DNA from: Lysobacterales bacterium CG_4_10_14_3_um_filter_64_11
Lineage (GTDB): Bacteria > Pseudomonadota > Gammaproteobacteria > Xanthomonadales > Xanthomonadaceae
DNA: 8,786 bases
Direction: 5' to 3'
Assembly (NCBI GenBank): GCA_002782905.1
Contig: PFJA01000291.1
Location: forward strand, 1 to 8,786
Below, one piece after another: positions 1 to 6,999 of the stretch. Positions within the stretch are counted from its first letter, which is position 1; each line of letters begins with the position of its first letter. The position numbers and the translations under genes were made by a program. Under the pieces are notes generated by a model. It worked only from the letters and a program-made list of their open reading frames with translations. It had not been told where the DNA came from and ran no database searches.

Positions 1-144
1 GGCAAACGTGTTTGACTGCGGCGCATGGCCGCATTACCGGTGCCGTTGCGTTGTTGAAGGTGTACCGGCGAGTCCAGCCCGACCGGCCGTCGGAGCTTGA
101 TTCGTCGGCGCATCGGCGCGATGCTGGCGCCACTGCGCACCATA

Positions 145-151
145 ACGGAGG
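145..151 (+). promoter_or_regulatory. Ribosome-binding site that fixes the CBS-protein start
   Basis: ACGGAGG lies 5 nt before the ATG at 157. The reading frame is open further upstream, including a TTG at 97, but that part has no comparable site. The ATG at 157 also gives the usual N-terminus of the family, so the shorter start is preferred. Confidence 0.7.
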
Positions 152-156
152 TTGCC

Positions 157-585
157 ATGCGTACCGTTGCCCAGTTGTTGCAAGCCAAACCCGATCGCAT
201 CATCGCCATTGCCCCGGACCACAGCGTGCTCGAAGCGGTGCAGACAATGGCCGAGGCCGAGGTTGGCGCGCTGATGGTGATGCACAACGGGCACCTGATG
301 GGCATCGTGTCCGAGCGCGATTACTCGCGCAAAGTCATCCTCAAGGGGCGCACCTCGGCGACAACGCCGGTACGCGACATCATGAGCAGCCCGGTTCTCA
401 CCGTCGGACCCAACAAGACGGCGACCCATTGCATGCAGGTGATGACCGAAAAACGTGTGCGTCACCTGCCGGTGGTCGACGGCGGTGTCGTGCTCGGTAT
501 CGTGTCGATCGGCGATCTGGTGCGCGCCGTGATCGAGGATCAACAAATCGAAATCGAGCAATTGCAGCGCTACATCGCAAGCTGA
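157..585 (+). CDS. Two-CBS-domain (Bateman module) protein
   Basis: This 142-residue protein consists almost entirely of one pair of CBS domains, roughly residues 8-63 and 72-128. The first ends in the conserved VSERDY segment (residues 51-56) followed by a basic RKVI stretch. The second begins with the VRDIM motif (72-76) and ends in SIGDLVR (117-123). There is no signal peptide, membrane segment or attached catalytic domain, so it should be cytoplasmic. CBS pairs generally bind adenosine nucleotides and act as energy or redox sensors. Stand-alone proteins of this size are common in proteobacteria and their partners are mostly unknown, so ligand and target cannot be named here. A short acidic and Gln-rich helix (residues 126-140) closes the protein. 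It is followed by a 110-nt gap before the next gene, which argues against tight coupling. Confidence 0.88.
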   Translation: MRTVAQLLQAKPDRIIAIAPDHSVLEAVQTMAEAEVGALMVMHNGHLMGIVSERDYSRKVILKGRTSATTPVRDIMSSPVLTVGPNKTATHCMQVMTEKRVRHLPVVDGGVVLGIVSIGDLVRAVIEDQQIEIEQLQRYIAS

Positions 586-695
586 CCTGCACTCTGCCAG
601 CGGTGCGCGTGGCGGCAGGCTTGCGCCGGTAGTGACCCAGGCTGGTGACCATGGGGTTGCCGTGATCGACGCACCGATAGCGATGGAGTACAGGC

Positions 696-1355
696 ATGGG
701 ATACCCGGTTTCGATCGCAACAACGGCTGGCCGCATCGGCGGCTGGCGTGCCGATCCAGCGATCCCGGCAAAAGGCGCGCTGGTGGTGGTGCAGGAGATA
801 TTCGGCGTCAACGCACACATTCGCGAAGTCGTCGAACGGTTCGCCGCGCAGGGTTTCGTGGCCTTGGCGCCAGCCCTGTTCGATTGCATCGAACCCGACA
901 TCGAACTGGAATACACGCCGGACGGCGTGGCGCGTGGCCGCGACCTGGTTGAGCAACTCGGATTTGATCGCGCCGTCGCGATGGTTGATGCCGCCGCGTG
1001 CGCCGTGGCTGAGGTGGGCAAGGTTGGCGCGGTGGGCTATTGTTGGGGCGGCACGGTCGCCTTTCTCGCCAACACCCGGCTCAAGCTGCCGGCGGTTAGC
1101 TATTACGGCGGGCGGACGGTGCCGTTCCTGCACGAGCGGCTGAGCGCGCCGATGCTGTTTCTGTTCGGCGAGAACGATCCAATCATCAGTGCCGAGGACA
1201 TTGCCCGGCACCGTGAGCGGCAACCGCAGGCGAGTTTCCACGTCTACGCGGCGGGCCATGGATTCAACTGCGACCAACGCGCCGATTTCAATCAGGCTGC
1301 CGCCACCGATGCGCTGGCGCGGACCTTGACATTTTTTACACGGACCCTGACATGA
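696..1355 (+). CDS. Dienelactone hydrolase family protein (alpha/beta hydrolase)
   Basis: The product is 219 residues, close to the usual length of the family, and is cytoplasmic with no signal peptide. The Cys-Asp-His triad can be read directly: nucleophile Cys116 in GYCWGG (114-119), Asp161 in GENDPI (159-163) and His188 in AGHGF (186-190). Glu34 in VVQEIFG matches the glutamate that, in characterised dienelactone hydrolase, controls the nucleophilic cysteine. Characterised members hydrolyse dienelactone to maleylacetate in chloroaromatic degradation, but most genomic relatives have unknown substrates. No ring-cleavage genes are nearby, so a general carboxylic ester or lactone hydrolase is the safe reading. 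The ATG at 696 has a TGGAG ribosome-binding site at 684-688. The stop codon overlaps the start of the HIT gene (ATGA), so the two are probably translated together. Confidence 0.9.
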   Translation: MGYPVSIATTAGRIGGWRADPAIPAKGALVVVQEIFGVNAHIREVVERFAAQGFVALAPALFDCIEPDIELEYTPDGVARGRDLVEQLGFDRAVAMVDAAACAVAEVGKVGAVGYCWGGTVAFLANTRLKLPAVSYYGGRTVPFLHERLSAPMLFLFGENDPIISAEDIARHRERQPQASFHVYAAGHGFNCDQRADFNQAAATDALARTLTFFTRTLT

Positions 1356-1762
1356 ACGCCTGGCAGCTCGATCCGCAACTGGCAAATGACAGTCAACCAT
1401 TGCACAGCGCCGCGCTATGCGATATCCGCCTGATGGACGATGCCAACTACCCGTGGCTGATCCTGGTACCGCGCGTTGCCGGCGCCTCGGAATTGTTCGA
1501 TCTCAGCGCCAGTCAACGTCGCACCTTGATCGAAGAGATCGCCCAGGTCGAGACGGCGCTGCAAGGCGTGTTCCGCCCGGACAAGTGGAACGTGGCAGCA
1601 CTGGGCAATGCGGTCGCGCAACTGCACGTGCACGTGATCGCCCGCTACCACAATGATCCGGCATGGCCGTTGCCGGTGTGGGGGCGGACACAGGCCAGGC
1701 CGTACACCCCCGAGCAATTGAGTGAACGCTCGCGCGTGTTGATTGCGCGGTTGCAGCCCTGA
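1352..1762 (+). CDS. HIT-family (histidine triad) nucleotide-binding or hydrolase protein
   Basis: This 136-residue protein has the size of a single HIT domain. The signature is Q90-L-H92-V-H94-V-I, with Gln in place of the first His of the classical H-x-H-x-H-x-x motif. The central His, which is the nucleophile in HINT and FHIT proteins, is kept as His92. An upstream Asn-containing segment, VAALGNAVAQ (81-90), leads into it, as in HIT proteins acting on dinucleoside polyphosphates or AMP conjugates. The Q-x-H-x-H form is, from memory, common in short proteobacterial HIT proteins, so I do not read it as loss of function. Substrate cannot be told from sequence. The gene starts inside the stop codon of the hydrolase (4-nt overlap) and has no strong ribosome-binding site of its own, which suggests translational coupling. 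It is the last gene of the plus-strand group. Confidence 0.87.
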   Translation: MNAWQLDPQLANDSQPLHSAALCDIRLMDDANYPWLILVPRVAGASELFDLSASQRRTLIEEIAQVETALQGVFRPDKWNVAALGNAVAQLHVHVIARYHNDPAWPLPVWGRTQARPYTPEQLSERSRVLIARLQP

Positions 1763-1796
1763 AACCTCGCCCGTGGCGAAGCTGTTGCGTGTGTCA

Positions 1797-1825
1797 GCCA
1801 CGGGGCCGAGTGCCGGCCCCGTGGC
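1797..1825. terminator. GC-rich hairpin between convergent genes, probable bidirectional terminator
   Basis: A perfect 12-bp inverted repeat, GCCACGGGGCCG (1797-1808) and CGGCCCCGTGGC (1814-1825), has a 5-nt loop. It lies 34 nt after the HIT stop and 9 nt after the stop of the minus-strand torF-like gene. That position suits a shared terminator for two converging transcripts. Neither side has a clear run of T, so it is not a textbook intrinsic terminator. It may act with Rho or mainly protect 3' ends. Confidence 0.6.
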
Positions 1826-1834
1826 GATCGGTTG

Positions 1835-2554
1835 TCAGAAATCGAAATCCAGCGAGGCGGTCAGCACCACGCGTGCGTTGGCAATGTCCGTGTCGGCAAA
1901 CTCGCCATTGAAACCCGCCGTATCGATGTAGGCAACGCCCAGGTTGACTGGCCCGAAATCCTTGCTGACGCCCACCTGGATATCCCAGAAACGATCGCCG
2001 GCAACGTTGTCGAAATCGTTCAGGCCGGCAGCCAGCGACAACGCAACACCACTGTCGCCGAGATCCCAATCGCTACCGACCTGGTAATAGGTGGAGCTTT
2101 CGCCGCTGTTGACGTAATCGCTGGTGTAACCGAACATCGCGTAGAAGTGCTCGGCCACAGTCACCTTGGCCAGGTACTCGTTGTAGTCAATGCCAAAACC
2201 ACTGTTGGAGCCCGGATAGGTGTAACGCACCGCCGACAGGTCGAGGTTCACGCCCTCGCCGACATCGCCAGCCCAACCCAGCCCGTAATCGACCTCGACA
2301 TTGATGCCATCGCCGGCGGTATCAAAGTCAACGTTGGAACCCCACACGTAACCGTATAAACCACTTTCATGCTCGACCGTCAGCGATGGCTGAAACGCAA
2401 AGTTTTCGCTGCTCTGCGAAATGCCACGGAACACGTAGTCGTTGGTGGCGGTGACGTTGCCACTGACACTCCATGTGCTCTCGCTCTCTTGTGCCATCGC
2501 CGGCATAGCCGCAACCAGAGAAACGACCAAACCCAACTTGATCAACTGCTTCAT
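1835..2554 (-). CDS. TorF-family putative outer-membrane porin
   Basis: The product is 239 residues. Residues 1-21 form a Sec signal peptide: a basic start (MKQLIK), a hydrophobic core and an AMA|Q cleavage site. The mature part alternates polar and hydrophobic residues as in beta strands, is rich in Tyr, Gly and Asp, and ends in Phe, the usual C-terminal signal for BAM-dependent outer-membrane barrels. The segment TNDYVFRGISQS (residues 37-48) is characteristic of the TorF/TIGR02001 family. These proteins are predicted barrels of unknown substrate. The start is supported by AAGGGG at 2563-2568, 8 nt from the ATG. The gene lies 99 nt downstream of the aldehyde dehydrogenase on the same strand. 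That gap leaves open whether it belongs to the polyamine operon or has its own promoter, and I found no convincing promoter there. The product could supply an outer-membrane route, but this is only suggested by position. Confidence 0.85.
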   Translation of the reverse strand: MKQLIKLGLVVSLVAAMPAMAQESESTWSVSGNVTATNDYVFRGISQSSENFAFQPSLTVEHESGLYGYVWGSNVDFDTAGDGINVEVDYGLGWAGDVGEGVNLDLSAVRYTYPGSNSGFGIDYNEYLAKVTVAEHFYAMFGYTSDYVNSGESSTYYQVGSDWDLGDSGVALSLAAGLNDFDNVAGDRFWDIQVGVSKDFGPVNLGVAYIDTAGFNGEFADTDIANARVVLTASLDFDF

Positions 2555-2653
2555 TGTTTTTACCCCTTTGGTTGAACCACAAAAACCACTGTATCGACGG
2601 CACCGGACAAAGCCGAGTGCATCGTCTGCATTCCCCCCCGCCCCGTCGACCCG

Positions 2654-4015
2654 TCAATCCACCCAAACACTGCGGATGTTGACGAACTCGCGAATCCCAT
2701 GCTCGGCCAGTTCACGGCCGTAGCCGGACTGCTTGCTACCCCCGAACGGCAGGCGCACATCCGAGCGCACCAGCGCATTGACAAAAACCGCACCCACATC
2801 CAAGGCACGCGCAATGCGCTCGGCACGCTCCCTGTCCTCACCCCAGACGCTTGCGCCCAGGCCAAAGCGGGTGTCATTGGCGATCCGTACCGCATCCGCA
2901 TCATCGTTCGCCGCCAGAATGCTTGCCACCGGCCCGAACAATTCTTCGTCATAGGCCGGCATACCTGGCACAACACCGGCCAACACGCTCGCCGGATAAG
3001 CGCACGGGTGCTGCGGTAGCTGACATCCGACCACGGCCCGTGCGCCCGCGGCGATGCTGCGCTCGACCTGGCCATGCACCGCACTGCGCAAATCCGCACG
3101 AGCCATCGGTGCCAATGTGGTGGCCGCGTGCAGCGGGTCGCCAACGATCAACCCCTGCGCCGCCGACAGCAAGCGATCGGTAAAACCCTTTAACGCTTTT
3201 TTTACCACAATAAAACGCTTTGCTGCAATACAGGTTTGCCCGGCGTTGCCAAATCGCGACGCCACCGCCACTGTGATCGCACGATCCAGATCGGCGTCAT
3301 CGAGCACGATGAACGCATCGCTGCCGCCCAGTTCCAGTACGCATTTCTTGAGGTTCTTGCCGGCGGTGGCGGCGACCGAACGGCCAGCGCGCTCACTGCC
3401 GGTGAGGGTAACCGCCGCAATCCGTGCGTCGGCGATCACCCGTGCCGCCATGGCGTTATCGATGTGCAACGCGGCAAATGCCCCCCCCGGCACGCCGGCC
3501 GCGTGCACGACGCGGGCAATGGCATCAGCGCAGCGCGGCACCGTGATCGCGTGTTTGAGCAAGGCCACGTTGCCGGCCATCAACGCCGGAGCGAGAAATC
3601 GAAATACCTGCCACACCGGGAAGTTCCACGGCATGATCGCCAACACACAGCCGATCGGCTGGTAGCTGACATAACTGCGAATCGCCTCGGTTGCGATCGG
3701 CTCGTCGGCCAGATAGTCGCCGGCATGATCAGCGTAGTACTCGCAACACGCGGCCGACTTGTCGATTTCGGCCAGCCCCTCGCGCTGCAACTTGCCCATC
3801 TCGGCGCTCATCAGCGCTGCCAGCGTCGCGCGCTCCTGACGCAGCCCTGTCGCCACGCGACGAAGTACCGCTGCCCGCTCGCACAGCGTTCGCCGCGACC
3901 AATCGGCAAACCCGTGCGCCGAGGCGGCAAGCAAGGCTTCAACCTGCGGCTCTTGCATATAGTCGTAACGGTAATCGCACTGCCCCGTCCACGGGTTGAT
4001 GATGTCAACATTCAT
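2654..4015 (-). CDS. NAD(P)-dependent aldehyde dehydrogenase, succinate-semialdehyde dehydrogenase (Sad/GabD) type
   Basis: The product is 453 residues, a normal full-length cytosolic aldehyde dehydrogenase. Conserved sites are Asn131 in MPWNFP (oxyanion hole), Lys154 in LLKHA (cofactor), the Rossmann segment TLTGSERAG (203-211), general base Glu228 in LELGG, nucleophile Cys262 in GQTC, and EELFGPV (357-363). The stretch from PIGCVLAIMPWNFP to WQVFRFLAPALMAGN closely resembles E. coli Sad (YneI), which oxidises succinate semialdehyde to succinate. In a polyamine locus it could oxidise succinate semialdehyde or 4-aminobutanal; sequence alone does not decide. The start at 4015 is preferred over an upstream in-frame TTG at 4030 because the bases between them form the AGGAG ribosome-binding site. 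It begins 11 nt after potI, so it is almost certainly in the same operon. Codons 270-279 are locally AT-rich. Confidence 0.92.
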   Translation of the reverse strand: MNVDIINPWTGQCDYRYDYMQEPQVEALLAASAHGFADWSRRTLCERAAVLRRVATGLRQERATLAALMSAEMGKLQREGLAEIDKSAACCEYYADHAGDYLADEPIATEAIRSYVSYQPIGCVLAIMPWNFPVWQVFRFLAPALMAGNVALLKHAITVPRCADAIARVVHAAGVPGGAFAALHIDNAMAARVIADARIAAVTLTGSERAGRSVAATAGKNLKKCVLELGGSDAFIVLDDADLDRAITVAVASRFGNAGQTCIAAKRFIVVKKALKGFTDRLLSAAQGLIVGDPLHAATTLAPMARADLRSAVHGQVERSIAAGARAVVGCQLPQHPCAYPASVLAGVVPGMPAYDEELFGPVASILAANDDADAVRIANDTRFGLGASVWGEDRERAERIARALDVGAVFVNALVRSDVRLPFGGSKQSGYGRELAEHGIREFVNIRSVWVD

Positions 4016-4022
4016 TAGCTCT

Positions 4023-4028
4023 CTCCTC
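4023..4028 (-). promoter_or_regulatory. Ribosome-binding site that fixes the aldehyde dehydrogenase start
   Basis: GAGGAG lies 7 nt before the ATG at 4015 and overlaps the TGA of potI. An in-frame TTG at 4030 would place this motif inside the coding region, so the ATG is the better start. The overlap with the upstream stop suggests ribosomes leaving potI may re-initiate here. Confidence 0.7.
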
Positions 4029-4875
4029 AATCGGTCTGCGTAACCGCCATGCGCATATCACGCTGGCGCTTGCGTTCTTCGCGTGCCATCAGCGACCAGG
4101 CAATGGCCGCAGCAATCGACATCACCACGATCAACAAGGTGGCGAGTGCGTTGATTTTCGGGCTGACCCCGAGGCGCACCGACGAAAACACCTTCATCGG
4201 CAAGGTGGTCGAAGACGGCCCAGACACGAAGCTGGCGATCACCAGATCATCGAGCGACAAGGTGAAAGCCAGCAGCCAGCCCGATATCAGCGCCGGCGCG
4301 ATGATCGGCAAGGTGATCACAAAAAACACCTTCAGCCGATTGGCACCGAGGTCCATCGCCGCTTCTTCCAGCGCACGATCCATCTCGCCCAGGCGAGAGG
4401 TCAGCACCACGGTGACAAACGCCACGCAGAAGGTTACGTGGGCAATCCAGATCGTGGTCATGCCACGTGGAAAGCTGATGCCAAAAATGTCGCCGAACGA
4501 AACAAACAGCAGCAGCAGCGACAGACCGGTGATCACTTCGGGCATCACCAATGGCGCCGTGATCATGCCGGCGAACAGGGTCTTGCCGGCGAACCCGCGC
4601 ATGCGCACCAACACCAATGCCGACATCGTGCCCAACACCACCGAGGCACACGCGGTGTAGAACGCCACCCGCAGGCTGGTCCAGGCCGCGTCCATCAACT
4701 GGGTGTCGTCGAACAGCTCGCCATACCACTTCAACGAGAAGCCCGACCACACCGTCACCAGGCGCGACTCGTTGAACGAGTACACCATCAGAATAACAAT
4801 GGGCAGATACAGGAATGCGAAGCCAAAAATCAGGAAGCCAAGGCCCAGCCGGCCGGTTTTTTGGTTCGCGCTCAT
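4027..4875 (-). CDS. potI: Polyamine ABC transporter permease PotI
   Basis: The product is 282 residues, against 281 in E. coli PotI. It is an inner-membrane permease of the binding-protein-dependent type with six likely membrane segments, near residues 12-33, 69-91, 101-125, 140-160, 187-208 and 240-262. The cytoplasmic EAA loop that docks on the ATPase runs from Glu170, beginning EEAAMDLGA, to the LP at 189-190. It pairs with PotH to form the channel. The ATG overlaps the potH stop by 4 nt, giving equal expression of the two permeases. Order (fourth in potFGHI) and similarity assign it to PotI rather than PotC of the PotABCD system, though the two families are related. The C-terminus is unusually basic and Arg/Lys-rich (264-275), probably cytoplasmic. 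Confidence 0.93.
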   Translation of the reverse strand: MSANQKTGRLGLGFLIFGFAFLYLPIVILMVYSFNESRLVTVWSGFSLKWYGELFDDTQLMDAAWTSLRVAFYTACASVVLGTMSALVLVRMRGFAGKTLFAGMITAPLVMPEVITGLSLLLLFVSFGDIFGISFPRGMTTIWIAHVTFCVAFVTVVLTSRLGEMDRALEEAAMDLGANRLKVFFVITLPIIAPALISGWLLAFTLSLDDLVIASFVSGPSSTTLPMKVFSSVRLGVSPKINALATLLIVVMSIAAAIAWSLMAREERKRQRDMRMAVTQTD

Positions 4876-5780
4876 GACAATTGGCGCTCCAGTTCCTTGG
4901 CCTGAAAGTGGTGAAACAACGTGATCGGCACCACCAACAGCAACAGCATCACTGTGGACACCGCCGCCGCTACCGGCCAGTCGCGGTTATTGAAGAACTC
5001 GTCCCACAATACCTTGCCGATCATCAACGTGCTGGGGCCACCGAGCAGCTCGGGGATGACGAACTCACCCACCACCGGAATAAGCACCAACATCGAGCCG
5101 GCGATGATGCCGGCCTTGGTCAGCGGCAACGTGATCGACACGAACACCCGCCATGGTTTGGCGCCCAGATCGTAGGCGGCCTCTTCCAGCCGGCGGTCGA
5201 GCTTCACCATGTTGGAATACAGCGGCAGGATCATGAACGGCAAGTAGGCGTAGACGATGCCGATATACACCGCGAACGGCGTGTGCAGCATCTCCAGTGG
5301 CTGATCGATGAGGCCCAGCCATTGCAGGAAATTGTTGACCAGTCCGTTGCCCTTGAGGATGCCGATCCAGGCGTAGATGCGGATCAGGAACGAGGTCCAT
5401 GACGGCAGTACCACCAGCATCAGGGCAATATTGCGGGTTGCCGGCTCCATGCGCGAAATCGCGTATGCCATTGGGTAGCCGATAACCAGGCAGATCAGGG
5501 TGGAAACCAAAGCGATCTTGAGCGAACTCAGATAGGCATTGACGTACAGGCTGTCGCGCAACAGAAACAGGTAGTTGCCAATGTTCAGGTGAACGCTGAG
5601 TTTGTCGCCATCCCACGACAGCAAGTCGGTGTAGGGCGGCATGGCGATCGCCGCGCTGGCAAATGAAATTTTCAGTGTGATCGCAAACGGGATCGCAAAA
5701 AACAGCAGCAACCACGCGAACGGAATCACGATCACCGCCCAGCGGGCGCCCGGCAACCATTTGCTGAACGCCGGCCTCAT
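4872..5780 (-). CDS. potH: Polyamine ABC transporter permease PotH
   Basis: The product is 302 residues (E. coli PotH is about 317). It has six likely membrane segments, near residues 14-38, 84-108, 116-140, 168-190, 222-246 and 268-292. The EAA loop starts at Glu199 with EEAAYDLGAKPW and ends in the LPLT at 218-221, the contact site for the ATPase PotG. A large periplasmic loop of about 45 residues follows the first segment, as is usual for PotH/PotB permeases. It forms the translocation path with PotI. The ATG overlaps the TGA of potG by 4 nt, and the bases before it contain no good ribosome-binding site, so translation probably depends on coupling to potG. PotB of the PotABCD system is the main alternative, but PotH fits the gene order better. 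Confidence 0.93.
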   Translation of the reverse strand: MRPAFSKWLPGARWAVIVIPFAWLLLFFAIPFAITLKISFASAAIAMPPYTDLLSWDGDKLSVHLNIGNYLFLLRDSLYVNAYLSSLKIALVSTLICLVIGYPMAYAISRMEPATRNIALMLVVLPSWTSFLIRIYAWIGILKGNGLVNNFLQWLGLIDQPLEMLHTPFAVYIGIVYAYLPFMILPLYSNMVKLDRRLEEAAYDLGAKPWRVFVSITLPLTKAGIIAGSMLVLIPVVGEFVIPELLGGPSTLMIGKVLWDEFFNNRDWPVAAAVSTVMLLLLVVPITLFHHFQAKELERQLS

Positions 5781-6946
5781 GAGGTCAGCACCACACCCGC
5801 CTGATCATCCCAACTCAGCCAGATGCTGTCTTCCCAGGTAAAACGATCCGCCGCCCAGCGCTGCGCGTTGGCACTGTTTGCCATCAGCCGCTCACCACCG
5901 GGCAGGCGCACGTGGTAGACAGAGTGGCTGCCGAAGTAGGCGATGTCCTCGATCACGCCGCGCGTTTTGTTGTACGGCTGTGCTGGCTCCTCCTTGCTGA
6001 CCACCAACTTCTCGGGACGCAATGCCAGCACAACATCCTGCCCTTCATAACCGGTCACGCCGTGGCCGACATAGATGGCGTGCGCCAGGATGGGCGCGCG
6101 GATGGTGATGTAGTCCTTCTGATCCTCGTCGATCTTGCCTTCGACCAGGTTCACCGAACCGATGAACTCGGCGGTAAACCGGTTTGCCGGCTGCTCATAG
6201 ATTTCATCAGGCGTGCCAACCTGGCGAATACGTCCGGCATCCATGATGGCGATCCGATGCGCCATGGTCATGGCTTCTTCCTGATCGTGGGTCACCATCA
6301 CGCAGGTCACCCCCAGACGCTCGATGATGTTGACCACTTCAAGTTGCATCTCACCGCGCAATTTCTTGTCGAGCGCGCCCATCGGCTCGTCCAGCAACAA
6401 CAGCTTTGGGCTTTTCGCCAGCGAACGCGCCAGCGCCACCCGCTGCTGCTGACCACCGGACAGTTGGTGCGGCTTGCGCCTGGCCATGCTCTCCATGTGT
6501 ACCAGCGACAGCATCCGCGCCACCTTGTCCCTGATCGCGTCTTTCGGCAAGCCGTCCTGCTTGAGCCCGAATGCGACGTTTTGTTCCACCGTCATATGCG
6601 GGAACAACGCATACGACTGGAACATCATGTTGACCGGCCGCTGATACGGCGGCACACCATTGAGCACGACACCATCGAGCTCGACCGTGCCGGCGCTGGC
6701 CTGCTCGAACCCGGCCAGCATGCGCAGCAGCGTGGATTTGCCACACCCCGACGCACCCAGCAGCGCAAAAATCTCGCCGCGCCGGATCGACAGGCTGACA
6801 TTGTCGACCGCCACAAAGCCGTCGAACTCCTTGCGCACCGAATCGATACGCAGGTAGTGCTCTTCGCCAAGTCGCTCGTTGCGATTGGCGGTGCTGCCGG
6901 CAACCGGTCCGGCCGCCGTCAGCGCCTGCTCATTCACTTCCACCAT
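5777..6946 (-). CDS. potG: Polyamine ABC transporter ATP-binding protein PotG
   Basis: The product is 389 residues (E. coli PotG is about 377). It has a complete ABC ATPase: Walker A GASGCGKST (64-72), Q-loop Gln110 in MMFQSYALFPHM, signature LSGGQ (162-166), Walker B LLLLDEP (182-188) with catalytic Glu187, D-loop GALD, and switch His220 in VTHDQEE. Residues from about 300 to 385 form the C-terminal TOBE-type regulatory domain with the LRPEK motif (309-313). It powers polyamine import by PotF/PotH/PotI from the cytoplasmic face. The frame is open far upstream, even across the end of potF. The ATG at 6946 is chosen because TGGAG lies 8 nt before it and the first 30 residues match the short variable leader of PotG proteins. 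All key residues are intact. Confidence 0.94.
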   Translation of the reverse strand: MVEVNEQALTAAGPVAGSTANRNERLGEEHYLRIDSVRKEFDGFVAVDNVSLSIRRGEIFALLGASGCGKSTLLRMLAGFEQASAGTVELDGVVLNGVPPYQRPVNMMFQSYALFPHMTVEQNVAFGLKQDGLPKDAIRDKVARMLSLVHMESMARRKPHQLSGGQQQRVALARSLAKSPKLLLLDEPMGALDKKLRGEMQLEVVNIIERLGVTCVMVTHDQEEAMTMAHRIAIMDAGRIRQVGTPDEIYEQPANRFTAEFIGSVNLVEGKIDEDQKDYITIRAPILAHAIYVGHGVTGYEGQDVVLALRPEKLVVSKEEPAQPYNKTRGVIEDIAYFGSHSVYHVRLPGGERLMANSANAQRWAADRFTWEDSIWLSWDDQAGVVLTS

Positions 6947-6964
6947 GCTGTGCGCTCCACGCTG

Positions 6965-6992
6965 GCATGGGCGAGGTGCAGCCCGCCCATGC
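6965..6992 (-). other. Hairpin just upstream of the potG ribosome-binding site
   Basis: Perfect 9-bp arms, GCATGGGCG (6965-6973) and CGCCCATGC (6984-6992), enclose a 10-nt loop. On the minus strand this folds 5 nt before the potG ribosome-binding site (TGGAG, 6955-6959). It could slow ribosome entry, protect the upstream potF message from 3' decay, or serve as a partial terminator. There is no T-run after it, so full termination is unlikely. The function is inferred from position only. Confidence 0.55.
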
Positions 6993-6999
6993 AACCCGA

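Noticed and set aside
17..33. Small inverted repeat TGCGGC/GCCGCA just after an in-frame TGA at 13-15, possibly the end and terminator of an upstream gene
   Set aside because: Only 6-bp arms, no T-run, and just four codons before the stop, so no upstream gene can be supported.
12..632. Long open frame overlapping the CBS gene in another plus-strand frame, and similar long open frames opposite the DLH, ALDH, PotI and PotG genes
   Set aside because: Their translations are Arg/Ala/Pro/His-rich with no recognisable domain, and each is overlapped by a gene with clear family motifs. They result from high GC content.
586..695. GTGACC direct repeats (632-637 and 645-650) and weak CTGCC/GGCAG pairing between the CBS and hydrolase genes
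   Set aside because: Short and imperfect, with a large loop; no convincing terminator or operator.
2555..2653. Search for a separate promoter or terminator between the aldehyde dehydrogenase and the torF-like gene, including a C7 run at 2633-2639
   Set aside because: No hexamer pair with proper spacing and no strong hairpin; the C-run alone means nothing.
3481..3488. C8 homopolymer in the aldehyde dehydrogenase gene as a possible phase-variation tract
   Set aside because: It encodes an ordinary Pro-Gly-Gly turn in a GC-rich gene and the frame is intact; the length is modest.
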